Source: Lachnospiraceae bacterium (GTDB lineage: Bacteria; Bacillota; Clostridia; Lachnospirales; Lachnospiraceae). From it: a stretch of 41,157 nucleotides of DNA. The translations under genes and the position numbers were made by a program. Below, in pieces: positions 24,173 through 32,393 of the stretch. The DNA lies in assembly GCA_004558185.1 (NCBI GenBank), contig SFDP01000030.1, positions 1-41,157 on the forward strand, read 5' to 3'. Position 1 is the stretch's first letter. Every line of letters begins with the position of its first letter. The notes under the pieces were generated by a model. That model saw nothing but the letters and a program-made list of their open reading frames with translations, ran no database searches and was not told the origin of the DNA.

Positions 24173-25541
24173 TTTCCTTCTTCTCTCCCATCTCTTTTTT
24201 TATGATTTTATTAAAATTCAGGGTAAACAGGATACCAGTCGTTACTGCCGCAGTCACATCGGCAATCGGTTCGGCATAATAAATTCCCATCACCCCAAAG
24301 AATCGGGGCAGAGCCAGCGCCAGAGGAACCAGCAGAATGATTTTTCTCAGCAAGGCCAGAAAAAGGGATATCTTAGCCTGCCCCATCCCCATAAAAGCCG
24401 ATTGACACACCATCTGAACACCAAATATCCAGATACCTGCCATAAAAATGGGCATTACCTGCTCCACCAGCTTAATCAGCGCTTCATCCTGGGTAAACAT
24501 TCTGGCAAAAATTCCCGGGAAAAACACGGTTGCCAGACAGCTTAGTGTAGAGGCCGTCACGATTACCACCGCAGATACCTTCAACGTCTGTACGATTCTT
24601 TCTTTATTATGGGCTCCGAAATTATAGCTGATAATCGGTTGTGTTCCCTGCTGTACGCCCTGTAAGGGAACCACGATCAACTGCATCACACTTTGCATAA
24701 TGGTAAGGGAGCCTACATATAAATCTCCGCCATAGCGCTGAAGGCCGCTGTTCAGTACGATGGATACCAGACTTTCTGTAGACTGCATGGTAAATGGAGC
24801 AATTCCCAGGGCTGCCACACTTCCTATGATTTTCCAATCCGGTCTCATATTTCTGAGCCTGATCCGAATACCGGAACGCTCTGACACAAGAAAAGTCACT
24901 ATCCACAGACAGCTACAGAGCTGTGAAATCACCGTAGCCAGCGCTGCCCCCTTAACGCCCATGGAAAATACAAAGATAAACACAGGGTCCAGAATAAGAT
25001 TAATGATGGCTCCAATCAGTATCGACAGCATGGCTGTACGGGATTTCCCCTGGGAGGTAATGAACATATTCAGTCCCAATGCCAACTGAACAAAAACCGT
25101 TCCCCAAAGGTAGATTCCCAGATAGTCCATGGCATAGCCCAGCGTGTTCTCACTTCCTCCAAAGGTCAGGATAATCGGCTCCTTAAAGGCTTGGAAAAAC
25201 AGGCTTAGGATAAGAGAAAATGCCAACAATACCGTAACTCCGTTTCCCAGTATTCTTTCTGCCATATCCCTGTTGCCTTTTCCCAGCCAGATTGCCGCTC
25301 TGGGCGCTCCTCCCATTCCCACGAAGGCACTAAAGGCAGAGATAATCGTGATAATAGGAAAACATACTCCTACCCCCGTAAGGGCTGTCCTTCCCACCTC
25401 CGGAATGTGTCCAATATATATACGGTCTATAATATTATAAAGAACATTTACCCCCTGGGCAATGACTGCAGGTACGATCATTCCCACCATTAAAGGCCCC
25501 AGAGGTGCAGTCCCCAGCTTTTCATCCTGATGCTTTTCCAC
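24165..25541 (-). CDS. MATE family efflux transporter
   Basis: A 458-residue inner-membrane antiporter with about 12 hydrophobic helices, the two MatE halves visible (PLGPLMVGMIVPAVIAQGVNVLYNIIDRIYIG near the N-terminus, and GVQQGTQPIISYNFGAHNKERI starting the second half). Family members export cationic drugs with Na+ or H+. The start codon is GTG at 25541 with AAGGAG 7-8 bp upstream. A promoter (25612-25640) and a terminator-like hairpin (25564-25591) precede it, suggesting attenuation. Translationally coupled to mtnA. Confidence 0.92.
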   Translation of the reverse strand: MEKHQDEKLGTAPLGPLMVGMIVPAVIAQGVNVLYNIIDRIYIGHIPEVGRTALTGVGVCFPIITIISAFSAFVGMGGAPRAAIWLGKGNRDMAERILGNGVTVLLAFSLILSLFFQAFKEPIILTFGGSENTLGYAMDYLGIYLWGTVFVQLALGLNMFITSQGKSRTAMLSILIGAIINLILDPVFIFVFSMGVKGAALATVISQLCSCLWIVTFLVSERSGIRIRLRNMRPDWKIIGSVAALGIAPFTMQSTESLVSIVLNSGLQRYGGDLYVGSLTIMQSVMQLIVVPLQGVQQGTQPIISYNFGAHNKERIVQTLKVSAVVIVTASTLSCLATVFFPGIFARMFTQDEALIKLVEQVMPIFMAGIWIFGVQMVCQSAFMGMGQAKISLFLALLRKIILLVPLALALPRFFGVMGIYYAEPIADVTAAVTTGILFTLNFNKIIKKEMGEKKENG

Positions 25542-25563
25542 GCCAGCTCTCCTTTGGTTTTCT

Positions 25564-25591
25564 AAAAGGGCACCTATATCGGCGCCCTTTC
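25564..25591 (-). terminator. Leader terminator hairpin before the MATE gene
   Basis: AAAGGGCGCC-GATATA-GGTGCCCTTT forms a 10-bp stem with one G-U pair and is followed by TTTT on the minus strand. It lies downstream of the promoter at 25612-25640 and upstream of the MATE start, so it would interrupt the MATE transcript rather than only end the PTS gene. Confidence 0.75.
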
Positions 25592-25611
25592 ATTTATTCA
25601 TTATGTAGTTC

Positions 25612-25640
25612 ATTGTACAGCATGGATCAATTATCTGCAA
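25612..25640 (-). promoter_or_regulatory. Promoter of MATE-mtnA
   Basis: TTGCAG (25635-25640), 17-bp spacer, TACAAT (25612-25617) on the minus strand, in the gap after the PTS permease gene. Confidence 0.65.
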
Positions 25641-25680
25641 CTTGCATCGTTACTGCCGCAAATTTTACCTGTAAATCGTT

Positions 25681-26739
25681 TTACAGCTCCAGCCTCATAT
25701 CTCCTTTTTTGATCAGGCCCTTTTTTCGCATCCATTCGGCAATCCCCAAAGAAAGCAGTGCAGGCAGCACAATCTGGATCAGCACAATTTTAATTAAAAC
25801 TCCCTCCGGTGCTTCTCCTTCAGCCACCATAGTCTGATAGGTATTCAACTGGCCTACTAATCCTGCTGTCCCCATCCCTGAGCCTGTAGAATTATTGGTC
25901 ATGCCAAAGACCAGGGTGGAAAGCGGCCCCAACACGGCGCTGGTAATGATTGCCGGAAGCCAGATCAAGGGCTTCTTCACAATATTTCCGATTTGCAGCA
26001 TACTGGTTCCCAGCCCCTGTGCCAGCAGACCATTCATCTTATTTTCCCGATAGGAAGCCACTGCAAAGCCAATCATATTGGCGCAGCAGCCCACTGTTGC
26101 TGCTCCTGCCGCCAGTCCATTCAGACCTAAAATAATTCCCAGTGCAGCGGAACTGATCGGAAGGGTTAAAATCATTCCCATCAATACGGATACGATGATT
26201 CCCATAAAAAAGGGAGCCTGCTCTGTTCCCCAATTGATCAGCGATCCCAGCCAAAGCATAAACTCGGAAATGGAAGGCCCCAAAAGCAGTCCCACTGCCC
26301 CGCCGGCTGTGATACAGCAGAAAGGAGTAATCAAAATGTCTACCTTGGTTTTTCCTCCCACCAGACGCCCCACATAAATACAGGTCAGGGCTGCCAGAAA
26401 AGCGCCCAGGGGTTCTCCCGGTCCTGCCAGCAGAACACCTCCCTCTGTCAGGGTGGTTCCCTCCAAAAGCCTGCCTGCAAAAGCCCCCATCATACCGGCG
26501 GCTGCGGAGGAAAGCATAACCAGGGGGGAAGCCTTCAAGCGAAGTGCCGTTCCACACCCGATCCCTGCACCGGTAATGGCAGAGGCCATTTTCCCCATCA
26601 TAATGACAGCCTCCTTCAGACTCCCGGAGAATAATCCACCAACCTGTACCATTATCGTTCCTATAATTAGTGTGGCAAAAAGTCCCGTGGCCATGCCACT
26701 TAATCCTTCAATAAAAATTTCTTTTATATACTTTTTCAT
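25681..26739 (-). CDS. PTS permease, EIIC_2 family membrane protein
   Basis: A 352-residue, glycine- and alanine-rich polytopic membrane protein with about ten helices. The sequence (GLSGMATGLFATLIIGTIMVQVG; ITPFCCITAGGAVGLLLGPSISEFM; GCCANMIGFAVASYRENKMNGLLAQGLGTSMLQIGNI) fits the PTS_EIIC_2 family (PF13303). No EIIA or EIIB domain is fused or adjacent, and members of this family are often found alone, so phosphotransfer-coupled transport is uncertain. Start 26739 follows GAGGGGA. Own promoter at 26811-26839. Confidence 0.8.
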   Translation of the reverse strand: MKKYIKEIFIEGLSGMATGLFATLIIGTIMVQVGGLFSGSLKEAVIMMGKMASAITGAGIGCGTALRLKASPLVMLSSAAAGMMGAFAGRLLEGTTLTEGGVLLAGPGEPLGAFLAALTCIYVGRLVGGKTKVDILITPFCCITAGGAVGLLLGPSISEFMLWLGSLINWGTEQAPFFMGIIVSVLMGMILTLPISSAALGIILGLNGLAAGAATVGCCANMIGFAVASYRENKMNGLLAQGLGTSMLQIGNIVKKPLIWLPAIITSAVLGPLSTLVFGMTNNSTGSGMGTAGLVGQLNTYQTMVAEGEAPEGVLIKIVLIQIVLPALLSLGIAEWMRKKGLIKKGDMRLEL

Positions 26740-26810
26740 CTTAATCCCCTCGCATCAAACAGCTCACCTGCCCAGTCGGTCAATTAAAAAGTTATCTTTC
26801 TTCAACCGAC

Positions 26811-26839
26811 AATATATCACGCCTTGAAACAAATCACAA
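26811..26839 (-). promoter_or_regulatory. Promoter of the PTS permease gene
   Basis: TTGTGA (26834-26839), 17-bp spacer, TATATT (26811-26816) on the minus strand. An imperfect hairpin (CGGTTGA...TTGACCG, about 26778-26808) lies at the predicted 5' end of the leader. Confidence 0.6.
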
Positions 26840-26842
26840 CAT

Positions 26843-26872
26843 AAAAAAGGAGAAAGACTTATTCAGTCCTTC
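26843..26872 (-). terminator. Terminator of the Spo0A-like gene
   Basis: GAAGGACT pairs with AGTCTTTC (one G-U pair) around GAATA, then TCC and six T on the minus strand, about 25 bp past the stop codon. Confidence 0.8.
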
Positions 26873-26896
26873 ACCCCTTCACCAATGCATTTATCG

Positions 26897-27403
26897 CTAC
26901 ATTCCCCATTCCAATAAAATATAATCCGCCATAGCAGCAAGAAATTCTGTATTGGTCGGTCTCCCCTGCGATGAATCTGCCCGATAGCCAAAAACCTTTT
27001 CCCATTCCTCCTGCTTTCTCTCCTCCCAGGCCAGACTGATGGCATGACGGATACCATGCTCCACTCTTCCCGCCGTAGTCTGATGCTCTCTGGCAATGGC
27101 CGGATAGAGAATTTTCGTTACGCTTTCCAACTCCTCCGGGTTGTCCAGGCAATGCTGAATACCCGTTTTCAAAAAAGAAAATCCATTGAGGTGCCGGCCA
27201 ATTCCCAACCGGGTCAGGTAACGGCCAATTTCCGGCTGCTGTCTGCCTACAAGCGCTGCTTCCTCATAACCAAAGGAAAGGGTCAGCTTCAACCCTTTGT
27301 TCTCCCTCAATATATCGAATAACTGCAGAATATTTTCTGCTGTCCATCTTTCGCAGCTAATGTTTGTTTCCTGGTACGTTTCTGGCATCGTGTTTGTTAT
27401 CAT
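26897..27403 (-). CDS. Receiver-less Spo0A effector-domain protein
   Basis: A 168-residue protein whose C-terminal two thirds align with the DNA-binding domain of Spo0A: LGIGRHLNGFSFLKTGI, SVTKILYPAIAREHQTTAGR, VEHGIRHAISLAWE and RPTNTEFLAAMADY correspond to the known helices and recognition region of B. subtilis Spo0A. The N-terminal 50-60 residues are too short for a receiver and contain no phosphorylatable aspartate pocket, so it should not be controlled by the phosphorelay directly. It could bind 0A-like boxes constitutively or compete with Spo0A. Start 27403 has GTGAGG upstream. Divergent from a CI-like regulator. Confidence 0.88.
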   Translation of the reverse strand: MITNTMPETYQETNISCERWTAENILQLFDILRENKGLKLTLSFGYEEAALVGRQQPEIGRYLTRLGIGRHLNGFSFLKTGIQHCLDNPEELESVTKILYPAIAREHQTTAGRVEHGIRHAISLAWEERKQEEWEKVFGYRADSSQGRPTNTEFLAAMADYILLEWGM

Positions 27404-27472
27404 TTTTGTCCCTCACATTCTGTTGATCGTGTTTTAGAAAATATGGTAACTATTCAGACAAAAACTCTCCAC

Positions 27473-27523
27473 TTTACTACTTTACAAGAGCCCAGCAAAA
27501 TGTTAAAATTTTGTCGTAGTAAA
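27473..27523. promoter_or_regulatory. Nested inverted repeat between divergent regulator genes
   Basis: TTTACTAC (27473-27480) and GTAGTAAA (27516-27523) enclose CAAAAT (27496-27501) and ATTTTG (27508-27513). The right part reads TTTTGTCGTA, one base from a Spo0A box core (TGTCGAA). A plausible shared operator for the two divergent regulators; promoters are not clear-cut. Confidence 0.4.
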
Positions 27524-27580
27524 AAGTTGCTTTTCAGCTTTTTCAAATTTTATCAGTATTAGAAGGATTTTGTCAGCATT

Positions 27581-28351
27581 ATGGAAAACGAAAAGTTAAA
27601 AAAATTATCCCTCCATTTGGTGTCACATCACACTAATCCGGTGGACAATCTTCGTGAAAATCTGCTTATGTATGTTGCCCAACCTGATATTACCCTGAAA
27701 AATATTGCAGATGCCTCTTCGGTATCCATAGATACTCTGAAATCACTGCTTTACGGCAAGGTTACAGATTGCAAAATCTCCACTGCGGAAAAACTGGCCT
27801 GTGCCCTGGGGATAACCGTATCCGAGCTTATCGGCTCCCATTCCGTGGATTCCCTGACCCTGAAGAATATTGCCAACTGCCGCCTGCTGCCGGAGCATCA
27901 GCTATATCTGGTACGCTGGTTCATCAATCGTCAAGTTGACATAGCCTTTAATCAACGGGAAAAGGGAAAGAAGATGATTTCTGTCATTAAGCCCTTCATG
28001 CGCAATCACTCTCTGAAAATGACCAATATGATGGAGCCTCTGTGCATAGACCATCTGTCGGAGGATGTGAAGGCCAACGTTTTTTTAGGACTGGAGCTTA
28101 CCTGTGATCATTATATGCCCTATTTTTCCCCTTATGACATACTCCTCATTGCAGCAGACCGGGAAGCTCTTGACGGTGAGCTTTGTGTAGTCATTTACTA
28201 TGAAAACATTTTTATTGCCCGAAAGCATATTTACACGGAAAACGGACAGACCAGGGCGGAATATCTGGGTCTTTTGGACTCCACCTTCAGAGTAAAGGAG
28301 GCTGATGTGGACAGCAAGATCGGCTATGTGGTAGATGTCTACCATCCCTAA
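27581..28351 (+). CDS. CI-like regulator with HTH and inactive S24-type domain
   Basis: A 256-residue protein. Residues about 22-85 are a Cro/CI helix-turn-helix (ITLKNIADASSVSIDTLKSLLYG ... STAEKLACALGITVSELIG). The C-terminal part (about 165-255) has the LexA/CI fold pattern: LELTCDHYMPYFSPYDILLI in place of the GDSMxPxxxxGD motif, then DGELCVVIYYENIFIARKHIY. The catalytic serine is replaced while the lysine region remains, so autocleavage is unlikely and the domain may serve dimerisation or ligand binding. AGAAGG lies 14 bp from the ATG, unusually far. No prophage genes are present, so it looks like a domesticated regulator. Confidence 0.75.
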   Translation: MENEKLKKLSLHLVSHHTNPVDNLRENLLMYVAQPDITLKNIADASSVSIDTLKSLLYGKVTDCKISTAEKLACALGITVSELIGSHSVDSLTLKNIANCRLLPEHQLYLVRWFINRQVDIAFNQREKGKKMISVIKPFMRNHSLKMTNMMEPLCIDHLSEDVKANVFLGLELTCDHYMPYFSPYDILLIAADREALDGELCVVIYYENIFIARKHIYTENGQTRAEYLGLLDSTFRVKEADVDSKIGYVVDVYHP

Positions 28352-28359
28352 AGTTTCAT

Positions 28360-28388
28360 TTGTCAAAACAGATTAGCTGTGCTAGAAT
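28360..28388 (+). promoter_or_regulatory. Promoter of the FAD oxidoreductase gene
   Basis: TTGTCA (28360-28365), 17-bp spacer, TAGAAT (28383-28388), beginning 9 bp after the stop of the CI-like gene. Confidence 0.65.
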
Positions 28389-28444
28389 AAGATTTAATTG
28401 CAGGTAAATACTTACTCCTGCAGCAGCGGAAAGGATTTCAGCAA

Positions 28445-30019
28445 ATGAAAAAGGCTCTTGTCATCGGTGGAGGTCCGGCCGGACTTACTGCCGCCTACGA
28501 ACTATTAAAGCAGGGAAAGGATATCGAAGTTACGGTTTTTGAAGAAAGTGACTGTTTCGGCGGAATCTCCAAAACGGTGAACTACAACGGCAACCGCATG
28601 GATATGGGCGGTCATCGCTTTTTCTCCAAGATTCCCGAAGTCAATGCCTGGTGGGACAACCTCCTTCCCATGCAGGGTTCTCCTACCTACGATGATATTC
28701 TGTTAAATCGTTCCGGCTTTCTGGCTGAGGGCGGTCCCGACCCGGAGAAGGAAGACCGGGTTATGCTGACCAGACACCGGGTATCCCGCATCTATTTTAA
28801 CGACAAATTTTATGATTATCCTATTTCCCTAAAACCTGAAACCTTTAAGAATTTTGGTCTTATTACCACCCTTCAGGTGGGCTTCAGCTATTTGGCTTCC
28901 GTATTTCACAAGCTGCCGGAGGATAATCTGGAGAATTTCTATATTAATCGCTTTGGCAGAAAGCTGTACTCCATGTTTTTTGAATACTATACCGAGAATT
29001 TATGGGGCCGCCATCCCAGCGAAATTGATGCTTCCTGGGGTGCACAGCGAACAAAGGGGCTTTCCATTTTTGCCATTATTAAGGATGTTTTTGGCCGGAT
29101 ATTCAAGATCAAGAACCGCAAGGTAGAAACCTCTCTGATTGAAGAGTTCAAATACCCTAAGCTGGGCCCCGGTCAGCTATGGGAAGTAGCTGCTGACGAG
29201 ATTGAGCGTATGGGGGGAACGATTTTAAAGCAGGCCAGGGTTACCCGGCTGCACAAGAACGAAAATAACATCATCACTTCCCTCACCTACGAGAAAGACG
29301 GTGCGGAGCACACCATAAGCGGCGATTATATTATCTCCTCCATGCCGGTCAAGGATCTGGTAGCGGGAATCAATGATGTCCCCGAGAATGAAGCCCGAAT
29401 TGCCGCCGGCCTTCCTTACCGTGATTATATGACCCTGGGCGTTCTGGTTCCCAGGCTGAATCTGGTAAACCAGACGAATATCCGTACCGTCTCCAACATC
29501 GTTCCTGACTGTTGGGTCTATGTGCAGGATCGCCGTGTAAAGCTGGGACGTTTCCAGATCTACAACAACTGGTCGCCCTATATGATCAAGGATCTGGAGC
29601 ATACCGTCTGGATCGGGCTGGAGTATTTCGTCAACGAAGGGGATGAATTCTGGCAGATGTCAGAGGAGGAATTCTCCAGCATCGGTATTAAGGAGATGAT
29701 CCAACTGGGACTTATCGATTCTGCCGATCAGGTGCTCGACACCCATATGGAAAAAGTGAAGAAAGCCTATCCCGCCTACTTTGATACTTACGATGAGATC
29801 GATACTCTTGTGGACTGGCTGAAATCCATTGATAATCTTTATTGCGTGGGCCGAAACGGTCAGCACCGCTACAACAACATTGATCATTCCATGTGTACCT
29901 CCTTTGAAGCGGTCAAAAATATTCTAAGCGGCGCTAAGAATAAGGATAATATCTGGAATGTTAATACAGAGGCTGAATATCATGAAACCTCTGCAGAAGA
30001 GGTTGGCGAGGTCGACTGA
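28445..30019 (+). CDS. NAD(P)/FAD-dependent oxidoreductase, protoporphyrinogen-oxidase-like fold
   Basis: A 524-residue flavoprotein. The dinucleotide-binding motif VIGGGPAGLTAAYELL is at residues 6-21 and is followed by FEESDCFGGISKT and MDMGGHRFF, the FAD contacts of the amine oxidase/UDP-galactopyranose mutase/COG1232 group; a C-terminal NLYCVGRNGQHRYNNIDHSM completes the FAD site. Such proteins commonly accompany surface polysaccharide genes, and a DUF6044-like membrane protein lies convergent downstream. The substrate is unknown. GAAAGGA precedes the start. Ends in a strong terminator at 30030-30084. Confidence 0.85.
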   Translation: MKKALVIGGGPAGLTAAYELLKQGKDIEVTVFEESDCFGGISKTVNYNGNRMDMGGHRFFSKIPEVNAWWDNLLPMQGSPTYDDILLNRSGFLAEGGPDPEKEDRVMLTRHRVSRIYFNDKFYDYPISLKPETFKNFGLITTLQVGFSYLASVFHKLPEDNLENFYINRFGRKLYSMFFEYYTENLWGRHPSEIDASWGAQRTKGLSIFAIIKDVFGRIFKIKNRKVETSLIEEFKYPKLGPGQLWEVAADEIERMGGTILKQARVTRLHKNENNIITSLTYEKDGAEHTISGDYIISSMPVKDLVAGINDVPENEARIAAGLPYRDYMTLGVLVPRLNLVNQTNIRTVSNIVPDCWVYVQDRRVKLGRFQIYNNWSPYMIKDLEHTVWIGLEYFVNEGDEFWQMSEEEFSSIGIKEMIQLGLIDSADQVLDTHMEKVKKAYPAYFDTYDEIDTLVDWLKSIDNLYCVGRNGQHRYNNIDHSMCTSFEAVKNILSGAKNKDNIWNVNTEAEYHETSAEEVGEVD

Positions 30020-30029
30020 GAAAGAACGG

Positions 30030-30084
30030 GAGTCCCACCAGTGTAGCGGTCAGGAACACGCTTGCTGGTGGGACTCTTATTTTG
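30030..30084 (+). terminator. Terminator of the FAD oxidoreductase gene
   Basis: GAGTCCCACCAG (30030-30041) pairs exactly with CTGGTGGGACTC (30065-30076) around a 23-nt loop that itself contains AGCG/CGCT, followed by TTATTTTG. Confidence 0.82.
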
Positions 30085-30174
30085 TAACTATTCAGAGCCA
30101 TACAAATTTACATTCTGTGAATGAAGGAAAGCTGCCAAGCAGCAATTTTGCGAATGGGGTTTTGAATAGTTTAC
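30084..30174. repeat. GTAACTATTC-family element, 91 bp with inverted ends
   Basis: Starts GTAACTATTCAGAG and ends TTGAATAGTTTAC, so the ends are inverted repeats. An inner hairpin AAGCTGC/GCAGC lies at about 30129-30143. The left half matches 23067-23093 and the right half matches 13235-13283, defining a dispersed family in this genome. Confidence 0.7.
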
Positions 30175-30182
30175 CTTATTTT

Positions 30183-31931
30183 TTATTGCCCGTATACATA
30201 GATAGGATAGAAGGAGGTTTCCTTACCAAACTCTCCTATCAGCCTGAGACCCAAAGCCTCATTATTTTCCAGCTCAATCCGGGAAAAGATGTATACCCCT
30301 CCCAGCGCTTCAAAGGCCTGCGGATCGATATACAGATTATGGTCTTGCAGCTCCAGATTTCTTACCGGCTGCCAGGTATTCTCACCGGAACCTGAGTAGA
30401 GATAGGCTCTGGCTCCCCAGGTGTCGTAGAGACTTCTAAACTCCTCTGACCTCTCCAATGCCGGAGCAATCACTTCCCTGAACCTTTCCTTATATTCCTG
30501 ACTGTACATTCCCAGGTAGCCATCCAGAGTGGCAATCCCATTGTACTCCAATACTGCCGGGTGCAGCCCATAAGCTGCTGCCCACTCTCCTTGGTAATCA
30601 ATGGCCTCTTTTATCTCATCAAACAGCTCCTCCGAATAGAATTCCCTAAAGGAAAGCTGACTGCTCTTCTCTCTCTTGATGAGCTCATAGGCATGATGAT
30701 AGCAGTTATTATAGAAATCATTGTACACCTGGGGTACCAGCATACAGACCAATGTGCCGATTAAAGCCGTCAGACAGGCTCCTGTCCTGCTTATGGAGCG
30801 CTTATTTTGCTTTCCCATATCCCATAGCTTTTTCAGACTGAGAAAAAACAGCACATACCATAAAAAAGGATTTACATACAGAGTCCGATTAAATTGAAAG
30901 CCCTTTAACGGCGGAAGCAGGGTCTCAAACAGCTCCCGAAAGGGCTTATACTCATAGAGTCCGTAAATCAGGCTGTTAAAAATGATAAATCCCAAGATCA
31001 GATTGACAGGCTCCCTGTAGATTTTTGACTTATTTCCCTTCCGCACCTCATTAAAATTCACTGCCAGACATACGATCAGGCAAACCCACAGAATAAAATA
31101 ACCATGGGAATCCTGGGCATGGAACACAGGATTAACCAAGCCCTCCAGGGTCTTATCCAATACCTGGCTTAAGGTAGCTTCTCCGTTTACCATGGTGCTT
31201 CGAATCGTTACCGTATCCCCAAAAAGCATTTCCTTAAAAAGCCGATACTCCCATACCATATAGCCCGCTGCCAAAACAGGAACAGCTCCTGCCAGAGAAG
31301 CGGGAAACCGTTTGTTTTTCATCCATAGAATAAGCACAGCGCACACCAGATAGGCCAGTAAAAAAAAGCCAAAATAGGAGAAATAGGAAATCCAGGGATA
31401 GATAAACAGCAGCGTGTACCATAGCAGTCTGGGGCTTTCATAAATTCTTTTCAGCAGAACTACCAGTAAAGGAATTGATGTGAAGGAAATCCCATAGGCC
31501 GGAAATACGGGAATCATGGCAAAGCCTGCTGCCACCAGCCATACCAGTCCCCGGTATTCCTCATAATCCTTTCCGTAAATCTCTTTGGCCAAAAGAATGC
31601 TGCCTCCAAAACCGATCAGCATTTTCAGCAGATATGCCGCTGCATAGGCTCCATAGGAGGGAAGAAAAACATACAAAAGATTATACAGGGAAAACTCACT
31701 GCCCAAAACATCCCTGCTTACCCCTGCCAGCATGGGAGCATTTGTGTCCTGTGAAAAGAAAATGCCTGCCTTTTTCATCATGGTATTATGTGCCACGAAC
31801 AAATCCAGATTATCATGAATGGCCACAAAGCTATGCTCTCCCCAGGCCGTCATTACCAAAAGCTGCAGCAGAAACAGAAATATCACAAACAGAACAAACC
31901 AGTTTTTCTTTATGCCTATCTTATTCATCAT
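30183..31931 (-). CDS. DUF6044-like polytopic membrane protein
   Basis: A 582-residue protein with an N-terminal signal-anchor helix, about ten to eleven helices up to about residue 410, and a C-terminal extracytoplasmic domain (about 415-582). The early HDNLDLFVAH and DVLGSEFSLYNLLYVFLPSYGAY segments resemble the DUF6044 family, whose overall plan recalls GT-C glycosyltransferases and YfhO-like proteins. A role in modifying a cell-surface glycan is inference from the plan and from the neighbouring FAD oxidoreductase. Its start overlaps the Rrf2 gene by 11 bp, indicating translational coupling. Confidence 0.65.
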   Translation of the reverse strand: MMNKIGIKKNWFVLFVIFLFLLQLLVMTAWGEHSFVAIHDNLDLFVAHNTMMKKAGIFFSQDTNAPMLAGVSRDVLGSEFSLYNLLYVFLPSYGAYAAAYLLKMLIGFGGSILLAKEIYGKDYEEYRGLVWLVAAGFAMIPVFPAYGISFTSIPLLVVLLKRIYESPRLLWYTLLFIYPWISYFSYFGFFLLAYLVCAVLILWMKNKRFPASLAGAVPVLAAGYMVWEYRLFKEMLFGDTVTIRSTMVNGEATLSQVLDKTLEGLVNPVFHAQDSHGYFILWVCLIVCLAVNFNEVRKGNKSKIYREPVNLILGFIIFNSLIYGLYEYKPFRELFETLLPPLKGFQFNRTLYVNPFLWYVLFFLSLKKLWDMGKQNKRSISRTGACLTALIGTLVCMLVPQVYNDFYNNCYHHAYELIKREKSSQLSFREFYSEELFDEIKEAIDYQGEWAAAYGLHPAVLEYNGIATLDGYLGMYSQEYKERFREVIAPALERSEEFRSLYDTWGARAYLYSGSGENTWQPVRNLELQDHNLYIDPQAFEALGGVYIFSRIELENNEALGLRLIGEFGKETSFYPIYVYGQ

Positions 31932-32355
31932 TTTCTCCCAAACGGAATTTCTTCTTCTCCATCAGGTCCGCAATGGTCACTCCATCGACCACCATATTAA
32001 TGGCTCCCGCCAGCTTCTTCCAGACATCCAGGGTTTCACACTCATCGCAGCGTTCACACTGGTTCACTTCATCTTCAAGGCAGGCTACCGGGCTTAAATT
32101 CCCTTCCGTAAGCCTGAGAATCATACCCACCGTGTATTGGGAGGGGTCCTTTGCCAGATGATAGCCTCCCTGGGCCCCCCTCACACTTTTTACATATCCG
32201 GCCTTATTTAACAGGCTGATAATCTGCTCCAGATATTTTTCTGAAATTCCCTGACGTCTGGCTATGTCCTTGACCTTGATGCTTTCCCCTGTATTGTGCA
32301 TGGCCAAATCCACCATCACCTGCAGGGCATAACGTCCCTTTGCTGAAATCTTCAT
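31921..32355 (-). CDS. Rrf2 family transcriptional regulator, IscR-like cysteines
   Basis: A 144-residue winged-helix regulator. The N-terminal MKISAKGRYALQVMVDLA and the recognition part ISEKYLEQIISLLNKAGYVKSVRGAQGGYHLA are standard Rrf2. Cysteines 92, 100, 103 and 106 form a C-x7-C-x2-C-x2-C cluster, comparable to but spaced differently from the three IscR ligands, so an iron-sulfur cluster is likely. Rrf2 proteins control Fe-S assembly or cysteine metabolism (IscR, CymR). Next to an NlpA-type methionine/cystine-binding lipoprotein, a sulfur-metabolism role is a reasonable inference. No isc/suf genes are in the window. GGAGG precedes 32355. Confidence 0.9.
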   Translation of the reverse strand: MKISAKGRYALQVMVDLAMHNTGESIKVKDIARRQGISEKYLEQIISLLNKAGYVKSVRGAQGGYHLAKDPSQYTVGMILRLTEGNLSPVACLEDEVNQCERCDECETLDVWKKLAGAINMVVDGVTIADLMEKKKFRLGENDE

Positions 32356-32393
32356 TGAACCTCCATTCTATGCCTGATCCATTTTCTTTACCC

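Noticed and set aside
26039..26557. A 172-residue ORF rich in G, R and F
   Set aside because: Alternative frame of the PTS permease gene; composition is typical of a shadow ORF.
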